NCBI RefSeq assembly: GCF_014640075.1
Contig: NZ_BMGG01000010.1
Location: forward strand, 186,001 to 250,000
Source: Chelatococcus reniformis
Lineage (GTDB): Bacteria > Pseudomonadota > Alphaproteobacteria > Rhizobiales > Beijerinckiaceae
Direction of reading: 5' to 3'
DNA: 64,000 nucleotides
Part shown: positions 1 to 9,872 of the stretch, piece after piece
How the letters are laid out: each line of letters opens with the position of its first letter
Numbering within the stretch: position 1 is the first letter of the stretch
Notes under the pieces: model-generated
The model's database searches: none
What the model saw: only the letters and a program-made list of their open reading frames with translations
What the model was told of the DNA's origin: nothing
Position numbers and translations under genes: made by a program

Positions 1-1
1 A

Positions 2-1279
2 GCCACCGGCCTGCACCGGGTCGTCATTGTCGGCGGCGGCTTCGGCGGCCTGGAGGCGGCTCGCGGCCTTTCCGGCGCACCCGTCTCCATCTGCCTCGTC
101 GATCAGCGCAACCACCACATCTTCCAGCCGCTGCTCTACCAGGTGGCGACCGCGTCGCTGGCCACCTCGGAGATCGCCTGGCCGATCCGGGCCATCCTGC
201 GCAACCGCCCGGAGATCACCACCCTGCTGGCGACCGTCGTCGGCATCGACGCCGAGGCCCACGAGGTGAAGCTCGACGGCGGCCAGACGGTGCCCTACGA
301 CACCCTGGTCCTGGCCACCGGCGCCCGCCATGCCTATTTCGGCCACGACGACTGGGAGCCAGTGGCCCCCGGCCTCAAGACCATCGAGGACGCCACGACC
401 GTCCGGCGGCGCATCCTCCTCGCCTTCGAGCGCGCCGAGCGCGAGGCCGATCCCGCGCGGCGGAGGGCGCTCCTGACCTTCGTCGTGGTCGGCGCCGGCC
501 CGACGGGAGTGGAGCTGGCCGGCACGATCGCCGAGCTGGCGAGGGACACGCTGCCGCGGGACTTCCGCAACATCGACACCCAGGAGGCGCGCGTCCTCCT
601 CATCGAGGCGGGCCCGCGCGTCCTTGCCGGCTACCCGGACGACCTTTCCGACTACGCCCGGCGCTCGCTCGAGGCGCTGGGCGTCGAGGTTGAGCTCGGG
701 CGGGCCGTGTCGGCCTGCTCGGACGAAGGGGTCGTTTACGGCGAGCGGACGCTGCCGGCCAAGACCATCATCTGGGCCGCCGGCGTGATGGCCTCGCCCG
801 CCGCCGAGTGGCTTGGGGCGCCGGCGGATCGCGCCGGCCGGCTGCTGGTCGAGCCGGACCTGACGGTGCCGGGCCATCCCGACATCTTCGCCGTCGGCGA
901 CACCGCCATGGTCGCCGGTCCGGACGGCAAGCCCGTGCCTGGCATCGCGCCGGCCGCCAAGCAGGGTGGCCGCTATGTCGCCGCCGTGATCAAGGCGCGG
1001 CTCGGCGGCGCGAAGGCGCCGCCGCCGTTTCGCTACAGGCACCAGGGCAGCCTGGCGCAGATCGGCAAGCACCGCGCCGTCATCGACTTCGGTTGGATCA
1101 AGCTGCGCGGCGCCCTCGCCTGGTGGATCTGGGGCATCGCCCACATCTATTTCCTGATCAGTGTGCGCACGCGCCTTGCGGTGGCCATCAGCTGGCTATG
1201 GATCCACGCGCGCAACCAGCGCGCCGCCCGCCTCATCACTCAGGGTGGCGACGAGGATCGCGACCAGGCGCGCCGCTAA
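2..1279 (+). CDS. ndh: Type II NADH dehydrogenase (NDH-2-like), 5' truncated by window edge
   Basis: NDH-2 enzymes are single-subunit flavoproteins that move electrons from NADH to quinone at the inner membrane without pumping protons. The reading frame is open from base 2. The first visible residues already contain the FAD-binding glycine motif VVIVGGGFGGLEAA, so only a few N-terminal residues are missing. The NDH-2 hallmark NHHIFQPLLYQVAT follows. A second Rossmann motif (VVVGAGPTGVELAG) should bind NADH, and PDIFAVGDTA is the C-terminal FAD signature. The tail is rich in aromatic and hydrophobic residues (LAWWIWGIAHIYFLISVRTR), as expected for a membrane anchor. Its 3' end overlaps the convergent YCII gene by 44 bp. 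A related NAD(P)/FAD oxidoreductase with another acceptor is possible, but the motifs favour NDH-2. Confidence 0.85.
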   Translation, partial: ATGLHRVVIVGGGFGGLEAARGLSGAPVSICLVDQRNHHIFQPLLYQVATASLATSEIAWPIRAILRNRPEITTLLATVVGIDAEAHEVKLDGGQTVPYDTLVLATGARHAYFGHDDWEPVAPGLKTIEDATTVRRRILLAFERAEREADPARRRALLTFVVVGAGPTGVELAGTIAELARDTLPRDFRNIDTQEARVLLIEAGPRVLAGYPDDLSDYARRSLEALGVEVELGRAVSACSDEGVVYGERTLPAKTIIWAAGVMASPAAEWLGAPADRAGRLLVEPDLTVPGHPDIFAVGDTAMVAGPDGKPVPGIAPAAKQGGRYVAAVIKARLGGAKAPPPFRYRHQGSLAQIGKHRAVIDFGWIKLRGALAWWIWGIAHIYFLISVRTRLAVAISWLWIHARNQRAARLITQGGDEDRDQARR

Positions 1280-1613
1280 GCGCCTTGAGGCGGCGCGCAT
1301 CGAGCAGCATCGTCTCCAGGAACAGCGGGTCGTCATGCGGCACGAAGCGATCGAGGGCCTCGATGGTGGTCGTCTCGAACAGGCCGGCGCGCGCATAGGG
1401 CTCGGCGGCGAGGAACGCCTCGGCGTCGACGTGATCGCAGCCCTTCAACGTCACGAACATGCCGATTACCGTGGCCCCGTCGCGCGCCAGGAGCGCGCCG
1501 CCCTGCTCCAGCCGGTCGCGCTGCCCGATCATGTACTCCAGGTGGACGTCGCGGATGGCGAGCCGCGCCTCGGCGCCTCCGGGACGGTAAAGGCAGCGGA
1601 TGATCAGCGACAT
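1236..1613 (-). CDS. YCII-family small protein, last gene of the 2-hydroxyacid operon
   Basis: This is a protein of about 125 aa with a YCII-type ferredoxin-like fold sequence: an N-terminal strand (MSLIIRCLYRPGG), then HLEYMIGQRDRLEQGG and a central strand containing MFVTLKGCDHVDAEAFLAAEPYARAGLF. Members often sit beside oxidoreductases and their chemistry is mostly undefined. I chose the ATG at 1613 because family similarity begins there. A longer frame to 1661 would run into the upstream oxidase gene. It lies 10 bp downstream of the hydroxyacid oxidase on the same strand, so it is probably the last gene of that operon. The 3' end overlaps the convergent NDH-2 gene. Its function in the pathway is unknown. 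Confidence 0.75.
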   Translation of the reverse strand: MSLIIRCLYRPGGAEARLAIRDVHLEYMIGQRDRLEQGGALLARDGATVIGMFVTLKGCDHVDAEAFLAAEPYARAGLFETTTIEALDRFVPHDDPLFLETMLLDARRLKALSGAPGRDPRRHPE

Positions 1614-1623
1614 GCCACATCCC

Positions 1624-2772
1624 TCATGGCGCGCGGCGCACACGGTCGCGGCCGATGGCATAGGGCTGCGCCGCCCCGAGCAGCGCCATCGCGGTATCGA
1701 GCTCGGCGCGCAGGATTGCTAGCGCCTGTGCGACGCCGGCCTCGCCGCCGGCCGCCGCCGCATAGAGCGTGCTGCGGCCGAGCTGGACGGCCTGGGCGCC
1801 CAGCGCCATTGCCTTGGCCACGTCGGTGCCGCTGCGGAAGCCACTGTCGACGAGCACCGTCAGATTGCCGCCGACGGCATCCGATATCTCCGGCAGCAGG
1901 TCGATGGCGGCCGCGGCGCCGTCGAGCTGCCGGCCACCGTGGTTGGAGACGACGATGCCGTCGAAGCCACGCCGCGCCGCTTCGCGCGCATCGGCCGGAT
2001 CGATCAGGCCCTTGACCACCAGCTTGCCGCGCCAGTGGTCGCGCAGCCAGGCGATGTCGTCCCAGGTGACCGCTGCATTCAGCAGGGTGCCCATGGTCTC
2101 GGCGATGGTCGCGGTGCGCGCGTGCCCGGCCAGCAGAGAGGCGACGATGGCGAGCTGCGGCATGCCGTGGCGGGCCATGGCGAACGCCCAGCGTGGATGC
2201 GCGGCCACCGAGGCGAGCTTGCGCGGCGTCCAGGTGAACGGTAGCGAAAAGCCGTTCTTGTTGTCGCGCAGCCGTGTCCCGGGCACGGCGCAATCGACGG
2301 TGACCTCGACCAGCTCGAAGCCGAGGTCGGCGACCTGGTCGAGGAGCTGGCGCGTGAGCGCCCGGTCGCGCAGCAAATAGAGCTGGAACCAGCGGCGGCC
2401 GGCACTAGCACGAGCCACGTCCTTGAGGGGGACGGCGGCGGCGGTGCTCATCACGAAGGGCACCCCGAAGGCGGCGGCGGCGCGCGCCAGGTCGATCTCG
2501 GCGCCCGGGCGCGCGACGCCGGCGAGGCCGGTGGGGCCGATGACGAACGGCGCGGCGCTGGGGGCGCCGAACAGCTGGACCCCAGTACCGCGTACGGCGA
2601 CGTCGACCGGAGCTCGGGCCAGCAGGTGCCAGGCATCCAGAGCGGCGCGGTTGTGGCGGAGGGTGGCTTCCGAACCCGAACCGCCGTCGATGAAATCGAA
2701 CACCATGCGCGGCAGGGCGCGTCGGGCGCTCTCGCGGAAGTCGGGGATCGAGGCATGGTCGGCGATGCGCAT
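1624..2772 (-). CDS. FMN-dependent alpha-hydroxyacid oxidase/dehydrogenase (LldD/mandelate dehydrogenase family)
   Basis: It oxidises an L-2-hydroxyacid to the 2-oxo acid with FMN. The family includes L-lactate dehydrogenase, glycolate oxidase and mandelate dehydrogenase. The length of 382 aa is typical. Visible hallmarks are the N-terminal FDFIDGGSGSEATL, the FMN/substrate segment QLYLLRDR, the catalytic block VVSNHGGRQLDG carrying the active-site His and Arg, and the phosphate-binding DSGFRSGTDVAKAMALGA. I prefer the ATG at 2772, 7 bp after the upstream GlcD-like gene, although an in-frame ATG at 2805 would overlap it by 26 bp. The pairing with a D-2-hydroxyacid-type FAD oxidase suggests that both stereoisomers of the imported substrate are oxidised. 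Substrate specificity cannot be read from the sequence. Confidence 0.9.
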   Translation of the reverse strand: MRIADHASIPDFRESARRALPRMVFDFIDGGSGSEATLRHNRAALDAWHLLARAPVDVAVRGTGVQLFGAPSAAPFVIGPTGLAGVARPGAEIDLARAAAAFGVPFVMSTAAAVPLKDVARASAGRRWFQLYLLRDRALTRQLLDQVADLGFELVEVTVDCAVPGTRLRDNKNGFSLPFTWTPRKLASVAAHPRWAFAMARHGMPQLAIVASLLAGHARTATIAETMGTLLNAAVTWDDIAWLRDHWRGKLVVKGLIDPADAREAARRGFDGIVVSNHGGRQLDGAAAAIDLLPEISDAVGGNLTVLVDSGFRSGTDVAKAMALGAQAVQLGRSTLYAAAAGGEAGVAQALAILRAELDTAMALLGAAQPYAIGRDRVRRAP

Positions 2773-2779
2773 CGGCAGC

Positions 2780-4177
2780 TCAGTCGTAGGGCCGATAGGC
2801 GTCAACGCGCAGCACCTTGCCGGGGTTCATGATGCCGCGCGGATCGAGCGCGCGCTTGAGCGCGGCGAGCGTCGCCATGGCCGGGCCGCGCTCGGCCACA
2901 AGGTCCTTCATCTTGCCGGTGCCGATGCCGTGCTCGCCGGTGCAGGTGCCACCCACCGCATGGGCACGCGCCACCATGCGCCGGCCGAGTTCGGCAATGC
3001 GGCCACGCTCATCGTCGTCAGCCGGATCGGCCAGGACGCACAGGTGGAAGTTGCCGTCGCCCACATGGCCGCAGAGCGGCGCGATCAGCCCCAGCTCGGT
3101 CACATCTCGTCCGGTCTCGGCGATGACGCGCGGCAGCTCGGAGATGGGGACGCAGATGTCGGTGGGCAGGCCCTTCGCGCCCGGGCGCAGGGCCAGCGCC
3201 GCCCACCAGACATCGTGGCGCGCCTGCCAGAGGCGGCTGCGCTCCTCCGCCGCCGTCGCCCATTGGAAGGCGCCGCCGCCGTGCTCCGCGGCAATGGTCC
3301 CCATGCGGCTTACCTGCTCGTCGACACCGGCCGGCGTGCCGTGGAACTCCAGGAACAGGGTCGGCCGCTCGGCGAGTTGGAGCTTGGAGTAGCGGTTGCA
3401 GGCGCTGATCTGCAAGGCATCGAGCAACTCGGCGCGAGCTACGGGGATGGCGCTCTGGATGGCGGCGACCACCGCCGAGACGGCGGCGTCGACGCTCGGG
3501 AAGGTGCAGACGGCGGCACCGATGTGCTCGGGGATCGGCGCCAGCCGCAATGTCACCTCGGTGATGACGCCGAGGGTGCCCTCGGCGCCGACGAACAGCC
3601 GGGTCAGATCGTACCCCGCCGCCGATTTGCGAGCGCGGCTGCCGGTCTCGATGACGTCGCCGTTGGCCAGCACGACGGTGAGCGACATCACCACGTCGCG
3701 CATGGTGCCGTAGCGGACGGCATTGGTGCCGGAGGCGCGGGTGGACGCCATGCCGCCGAGCGAGGCATCGGCGCCGGGATCGATGGGGAAGAACAGGCCG
3801 GTGTCGCGCAGGGCTGCATTCAAGGCCTTGCGGGTGATACCGGCCTCGACCGTGCAATCGAGATCATCGGGCGAGATGCGCAGCACCTGCGTCATGCGCG
3901 AGAGATCAATGGTGAGGCCGCCGCGCTCGGCACTGATCTGGCCTTCCGTCGACGTGCCCGTGCCGAACGGAATGACCGGGCAACGGTGGGTGTGGCAGAT
4001 CGTCAGCGCGTCGGAAACGTCGCGCGTCGAGGTGGCGAACAGCACGGCGTCGGGCGGCCGGGTGGCGTGCCAGGTGACACCCTCGGCGTGGTGCCGGCGC
4101 ACGGCCATGGCCGTCGACAGGGTGTCTCCGAAACGCTCGGCCAGCTGGGCCAGCGCGGCAGGAGCAGCACCGTTCAT
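2780..4177 (-). CDS. FAD-linked oxidase, GlcD / D-lactate dehydrogenase type
   Basis: This 465-aa flavoprotein should oxidise a D-2-hydroxyacid to the 2-oxo acid. The N-terminal half is a PCMH-type FAD domain (VIPFGTGTSTEGQ, GADASLGGMASTRASGTNAVRYG and KSAAGYDLTRLFVGAEGTLG). The C-terminal half is an FAD-oxidase C domain with CGHVGDGNFH and GEHGIGTGKM, which hold the metal/active-site histidines and the flavin-contacting glycines of this family. Its ATG overlaps the livF stop in an ATGA, which indicates translational coupling. The FMN oxidase follows after 7 bp. Lying between a solute transporter and a second hydroxyacid oxidase, it most likely acts directly on the imported solute. Length and motifs are complete. 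Confidence 0.9.
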   Translation of the reverse strand: MNGAAPAALAQLAERFGDTLSTAMAVRRHHAEGVTWHATRPPDAVLFATSTRDVSDALTICHTHRCPVIPFGTGTSTEGQISAERGGLTIDLSRMTQVLRISPDDLDCTVEAGITRKALNAALRDTGLFFPIDPGADASLGGMASTRASGTNAVRYGTMRDVVMSLTVVLANGDVIETGSRARKSAAGYDLTRLFVGAEGTLGVITEVTLRLAPIPEHIGAAVCTFPSVDAAVSAVVAAIQSAIPVARAELLDALQISACNRYSKLQLAERPTLFLEFHGTPAGVDEQVSRMGTIAAEHGGGAFQWATAAEERSRLWQARHDVWWAALALRPGAKGLPTDICVPISELPRVIAETGRDVTELGLIAPLCGHVGDGNFHLCVLADPADDDERGRIAELGRRMVARAHAVGGTCTGEHGIGTGKMKDLVAERGPAMATLAALKRALDPRGIMNPGKVLRVDAYRPYD

Positions 4178-5033
4178 GACGCGGCTCCGATCGCGGGCCG
4201 CGTCCGGGCATGGTGCACGCCGGCATCCCGGGCCGGACGGGACGCCTCGCTGCCCGAGGCAAGACCTCCTTCGATCCGCTCGGGCGGCTCCGCGACCGGG
4301 CCTTGCGCACCCCCCGTGCGTCCCATGCCGAGATAGGCGCCGACGACGCGCGCGTCCGCCATGACGGTGGCCGCGGAACCCTGCAATTGCACCTCGCCAC
4401 CCTCCAGCACATAGGCGTGGTCGGCGACCCGAAGAGCGGCACGGGCGTTCTGCTCGATGAGCAGGATCGCCACGCCGTCGCGCTTGAGCTGCTCGATGAC
4501 GCGGAAGATCTCAGCGACGACGAGGGGCGCGAGCCCGAGGCTCGGCTCGTCGAGCATGAGGAAGCGCGGGCGCAGCATCAGCGCCCGGCCCAGCGCCAGC
4601 ATCTGCCGCTCGCCGCCGCTCAGCGTCTGGGCCTGTTGATGGCGGCGCTCATCGAGCCGCGGAAACAGGCGGGCCACCTCCGCCAGGCGCGCCTCCATGT
4701 CGAAGCCCCGCTCGGAGCGGGCGACAAAGGCCCCGAGCCTGAGATTGTCCAGCACCGTCATGGGCCCGAAGAGGTCGCGGGTCTCCGGCACCAGGCAGAT
4801 GCGGGCGCGCACCCGCGCTCCGGTCGACAGCGCGGCCTTGGGCCAAAGGGGAAAGGTGACGCGCCCGCGCGACGGGATGAGGCCCATCACGGCGTTGACC
4901 AGCGAGGTCTTGCCGGCGCCGTTGGGGCCGATCACCGTGGTAACCTCGCCCGCCCGCGCCTCGAGGCTGACGTCGCTGAGCGCAGTGAGGCGATTATAGC
5001 GGACCGACAGCCGCTCGAGATCGAGGAGAATGC

Positions 5034-5037
<4 letters not shown>
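4174..5037 (-). CDS. livF: Branched-chain-type ABC transporter ATP-binding protein LivF with long C-terminal tail
   Basis: This is the second ATPase of a LivKHMGF-type importer. It has Walker A (GPNGAGKTS), the signature LSGGERQML and Walker B (FLMLDEPSLGL), plus the LivF-typical EQNARAAL. Translation should start at the GTG at 5037, which shares a GTGA overlap with the livMG stop. The next gene starts in an ATGA overlap at the 3' end, so the transporter and GlcD-like genes are coupled. The protein is about 287 aa against roughly 235 for most LivF proteins. The last 50 or so residues, after YLGMGRTGG, form a low-complexity Ala/Pro/Arg/Glu tail with no recognisable motif. It could be a real extension or a local loss of the original stop. 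Confidence 0.9.
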
Positions 5038-6802
<1,765 letters not shown>

Positions 6803-6806
<4 letters not shown>

Positions 6807-7843
6807 TCCGCCTCCTCTTCCACATGCGGGCTGGCGAGGGAGCGCCAGAACAAGACCGGGGTGATCAGGGTGAAGACGATGACGTCCCGGTAAGCGCTGG
6901 CCCAGAAGGAGGCGAACGCCTCGACGAGGCCGACGAGCAGCGCGCCGAGGGCGGCGAGCGGATAGATCGCCAGCGCGCCGACGATGGCCCCGACGAAGCC
7001 CTTCAGGCCGAGAATGAAGCCCGAGTCGTAGTAGAGCGTCGTCATCGGGCCGATGAGGATGCCCGAGATCGCGCCGATCAGGCCGGCGACGATGAAGGCA
7101 GTGCGGCCGGCGGCCGTGGCGCTGACGCCGATCAGCTCGGCGCCGCGCCGGTTGTGGGCGGCGGCGAGCAGCGCCTTGCCGCTGAGCGAGCGGCGGAAGA
7201 ACAGGCTGAGCAAGCCGACGAGCACGAGGCTGCTCGCGATCACCCCCACCGTCTGGCGGGTGACCACGAGATCGCCGACAACGAGGGGCGGACCGGCAAA
7301 TCCAGGCGTGCGGACACCTTCGGCGCCGAAGACGTGCAGGCCGATGCTGCTGAGGCCGAAATGGGCGGCGACTGCCGCGATCAGCAGCACCAGCGGCGAG
7401 GCCGCGGCGATCGGCTCGAAGACGAGACGATAGAGAATGGGCCCCAGGCAGGTGATCAGGGCGCAGGTGACCGCCATCTTCCACAACAACGGCGCCTCCT
7501 TCGGCACCAGGAACAGCGCCGTCAGCACGATGGCGGCGGGGACGGCGCCGAACCACAGCGCGGCGGAGGCGAGGCCCGCCAGGTTGCGCTCGCCCGCCGC
7601 CTTGCCGCCGGCAAGGATCAGTGCCAGGGCCGCGCCCAAGGCGAGGATCCAGACCGTGCCCGGGGTGTGCCCGGCCTCGAAGGCCGCGAGCGTCAGCGCG
7701 CTGAACGCGATGAGGTCGCCCTGCGGCACGAAGACGATGCGGGTGACGGTGAAGACGAGCACCAGGACGGTCGCCAGCAGGACGTAGACCGCGCCATTGG
7801 CGACGCCGTCTTGAAAAAGGACGGCGGCAATATCGAAGGTCAT
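6803..7843 (-). CDS. livH: Branched-chain-type ABC transporter permease LivH
   Basis: This integral membrane permease partners the fused LivM-LivG and carries solute across the inner membrane. Of 346 aa, most lie in about eight hydrophobic segments. The LivH-type N-terminus includes DGVANGAVYVLLATVLVLVFTVTRIVFVPQGD. Family blocks near AAHNRRGAELIGVS and YYDSGFILGLKGFVGAIVGAL are also present. I chose the ATG at 7843. An alternative initiator six codons upstream is possible. It lies 64 bp downstream of the binding protein gene and overlaps the next gene by 4 bp, so it is the first permease gene of the operon. Confidence 0.92.
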
Positions 7844-7907
7844 TCGGCGTCCCCATGCCAAGAGATATGACGGGAGGCGAGCAGAGACGAGCGATCCATC
7901 GCCGTCT

Positions 7908-9068
7908 CTACTTGACGAGCTTCCAGCCGCCGTCGACGATCTGCGTCATCACGGCGGAGCGCTCGTCGAGGCCGAGGTGGTCGGTCGGCGACAACGTGTA
8001 GACGCCGTTCGGTCCGGCGACGTCCCTGGTGCTTTCGATGGCGTCGCGTAGTGCGGCACGGAAGGCCGGCGTCCCTGGCGTGGCCTTGGCGCTCGCGGCG
8101 GCGATGGCCTTGTCGAGGATGAGCTGCGCGTCCCACAGATAGGCGGCGAAGGTGGAGCGGGCACCGGCGCCGGGCAACGCCTCGTAGCGGCGGATGAAGT
8201 CGAGCGCAGGCGCCTTGGCCGCGTGGCTGTCGGGCAGTTGCTCGGCGACCAGGACGGGTCCGGCCGGCACGAAGGTGCCCGCCAGGGCCGCACCGCCGAC
8301 CCGCAGGAAGTCGTTGTTGGCGACCCCGTGCGTTTGGTAGACGACGCCCTTGTAGCCCCGCTCCGCCAGCGTGGTTTGCGGCAGCGCGGCGGGTGTGCCC
8401 GAGGCGGCGATGAACACCGCCTGTGGTTGCTTCGACATGATCTTGAGGATGGGTCCGATGACGCTGGTGTCGGTGCGCTGATAGCGCTCGGAGGCGACCA
8501 CCTCGATGCCGGCCGCCTGGGCGAGCTTGGTCATCTCCTTGATCCAGCCTTCGCCGTAGGCGTCGCTGAAGCCGATGAAGGCGACGCTCTTGAGGCCCTG
8601 ACGCTGCATATGATCGATGACGATGCGCGCCATCTGGGCGTCGCTCTGCGGCGTCTTGAAGGTCCAGTGGCGCTTGGCGTCGACGGGACTGACGATGAGT
8701 GCCGAGCCGGCCAGGCTGATCATCGGCGTGCCGGTGTCGGTGACCAGATCGAGCAAAGCGAGCGAATTGGGCGTGAGGCTCGGGCCGATGATGACATCCA
8801 CCTTGTCGTCGGTGATGAGCTTCTGGGCGTGCTTGACGGCGGTCGACGTGTCCGAGGCATCGTCGAGCAGAACATAGTCCGCCTTCAGGCCGCCTAGCGT
8901 GCTGGGAAGTATGCCCGCCGTCCTTTGCTGCGTGATGCCGACGGACGCGGCGGGGCCGGTGGCCGAGACGATGATGCCGACCTTGACTTGCGCCCACGCC
9001 GGCATGACGACGACGGTCGCAGCGGCGAGCCCGAAGATAAGCCTTCTCAAGAAAGTAAGCCTTTTCAC
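7908..9068 (-). CDS. LivK-like periplasmic substrate-binding protein (ABC, HAAT family)
   Basis: This 386-aa periplasmic receptor delivers solute to the LivH/LivMG/LivF transporter encoded just downstream. The N-terminus is a Sec-type signal peptide (MKRLTFLRRLIFGLAAATVVVMPAWAQ), cleaved after a plausible AWA-Q. The mature part starts VKVGIIVSATGPAASVG, the usual first strand of type I periplasmic binding proteins. Translation starts at a GTG at 9068, preceded at 4 to 5 nt by a very strong ribosome-binding site, AGGGAGGA. It is the first gene of the seven-gene operon ending at 1236, and a palindromic operator lies about 200 bp upstream. The downstream oxidases suggest a 2-hydroxyacid ligand, possibly aromatic. 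This is an inference. Confidence 0.9.
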   Translation of the reverse strand: MKRLTFLRRLIFGLAAATVVVMPAWAQVKVGIIVSATGPAASVGITQQRTAGILPSTLGGLKADYVLLDDASDTSTAVKHAQKLITDDKVDVIIGPSLTPNSLALLDLVTDTGTPMISLAGSALIVSPVDAKRHWTFKTPQSDAQMARIVIDHMQRQGLKSVAFIGFSDAYGEGWIKEMTKLAQAAGIEVVASERYQRTDTSVIGPILKIMSKQPQAVFIAASGTPAALPQTTLAERGYKGVVYQTHGVANNDFLRVGGAALAGTFVPAGPVLVAEQLPDSHAAKAPALDFIRRYEALPGAGARSTFAAYLWDAQLILDKAIAAASAKATPGTPAFRAALRDAIESTRDVAGPNGVYTLSPTDHLGLDERSAVMTQIVDGGWKLVK

Positions 9069-9270
9069 TGTGTCCTCCCTCTGTGCTGTCCTTTGGACAT
9101 GACCTTATGTTTGCTGAGTCTTGCGCCGGGCAGTGGCAGCATTCGCGTTCGACGCGGGAATTCGACGTGATACGGCCCCAGATCTGCTGCCGGCCCGAGT
9201 GATGAAACGGCGCGGTCGATCCTTCGGGCGCCCACCGGGGTTGGGCGATGCGGCCTCAGCTCGTAATTAA

Positions 9271-9290
9271 TAGACCAATCGTTCGGTCTA
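9271..9290. promoter_or_regulatory. Operator copy 1 of the TetR-type palindrome, in front of the transporter/hydroxyacid operon
   Basis: The sequence TAGACCAATCGTTCGGTCTA has perfect outer arms (TAGACC/GGTCTA) and matches 19 of 20 positions of the consensus formed by the copies at 13353, 15898 and 16089. Read leftward, it sits in the spacer between TTTACT and TATTAA, which are 17 bp apart. That is where a repressor would block the promoter of the operon starting at 9068. The regulator is probably the TetR gene at 13620-14255. The remaining bases between 9069 and 9360 show no gene. Confidence 0.7.
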
Positions 9291-9360
9291 GTAAATGGTC
9301 AATCGGCCATGGGCGGGCCGCGAACGGCACGGCAATGCCGTTGCCGTGGAATCGATCGCA

Positions 9361-9684
9361 TCAAACCTGCCGCTCGGGTACATCGACCAAAAGTCCGTCT
9401 AATTCGGAGGTAACCTCGATCCGGCAAGACAGTCGTGAGCGGCGTTCGTCCACGTCCAAGGCAAATTCGAGCATGCTCGCCTCGAGCTCGCCCTTCGGCG
9501 GCAGGTGGCCGATCCACGCCTCGTCCACGTACACATGGCAGGTGGAACACGCGCAGGCGCCGCCGCAATCGGCCAGAATGCCGGCCACGCCGTTGTTGCG
9601 GCCGCCTTCCATCAGCGTCAGACCCGGCGCGACGTCGACGACGATCGCCTCGCCGAAGCTGGAGCGGTAGGTAATCCTGGCCAT
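9361..9684 (-). CDS. Adrenodoxin-type [2Fe-2S] ferredoxin
   Basis: This 107-aa electron carrier has Cys40, Cys46, Cys49 and Cys87. The C-x5-C-x2-C...C spacing ([10 protein letters not shown], then LSCRI) is that of adrenodoxin/putidaredoxin-type ferredoxins that serve oxygenases. The ATG at 9684 fits the family start ([11 protein letters not shown]). The frame continues upstream only through a dispersed repeat. It lies 188 bp downstream of the fused oxidoreductase on the same strand. It is the only small ferredoxin in the window, so it may supply the Rieske dioxygenase at 16147-17923, for which no reductase gene is seen. Alternatively it could accept electrons from the oxidoreductase. Confidence 0.88.
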   Translation of the reverse strand: MARITYRSSFGEAIVVDVAPGLTLMEGGRNNGVAGILADCGGACACSTCHVYVDEAWIGHLPPKGELEASMLEFALDVDERRSRLSCRIEVTSELDGLLVDVPERQV

Positions 9685-9721
9685 GCTTGGTCCGTTACGT
9701 TGCTGCGCCCAAGTCAAGGGC

Positions 9722-9833
9722 GTCATAGCCGGGCTTGAGCCGGCCATTCATCGAATAAAAGGGTGAGGCTCTCAGAATTGCACTTCTTGTCTTGTTCAAA
9801 GTGGATGGATGGGCCGGGTCAGGCCCGGCCATG
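9722..9833. repeat. Inverted pair of dispersed MAGLDPAIH-type palindromic repeats
   Basis: Two copies of a roughly 30-bp element lie head to head at 9722-9753 and 9803-9833. The core is a palindrome of CCGGGC-type arms flanked by CATCCATC-like ends. Related copies occur at 13448, 14463, 17927, 17988, 24946 and 25009. When read through, one frame gives MAG-x-DPAIH-like peptides, so short reading frames starting here are not genes. This fills the gap between the oxidoreductase and the ferredoxin. Confidence 0.8.
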
Positions 9834-9872
9834 GCGTGGAGATGGGCTTCGATGGCGGGCGTCGCTAGCGAT

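Noticed and set aside
2423-4336. 637-codon plus-strand frame opposite the GlcD-like and hydroxyacid oxidase genes
   Set aside because: Antisense shadow of real genes. It has low complexity in Gly/Ala/Arg and no motifs.
9685-9747. Ferredoxin start at 9747 rather than 9684
   Set aside because: The extra codons come from the dispersed repeat. The ferredoxin fold begins at 9684.
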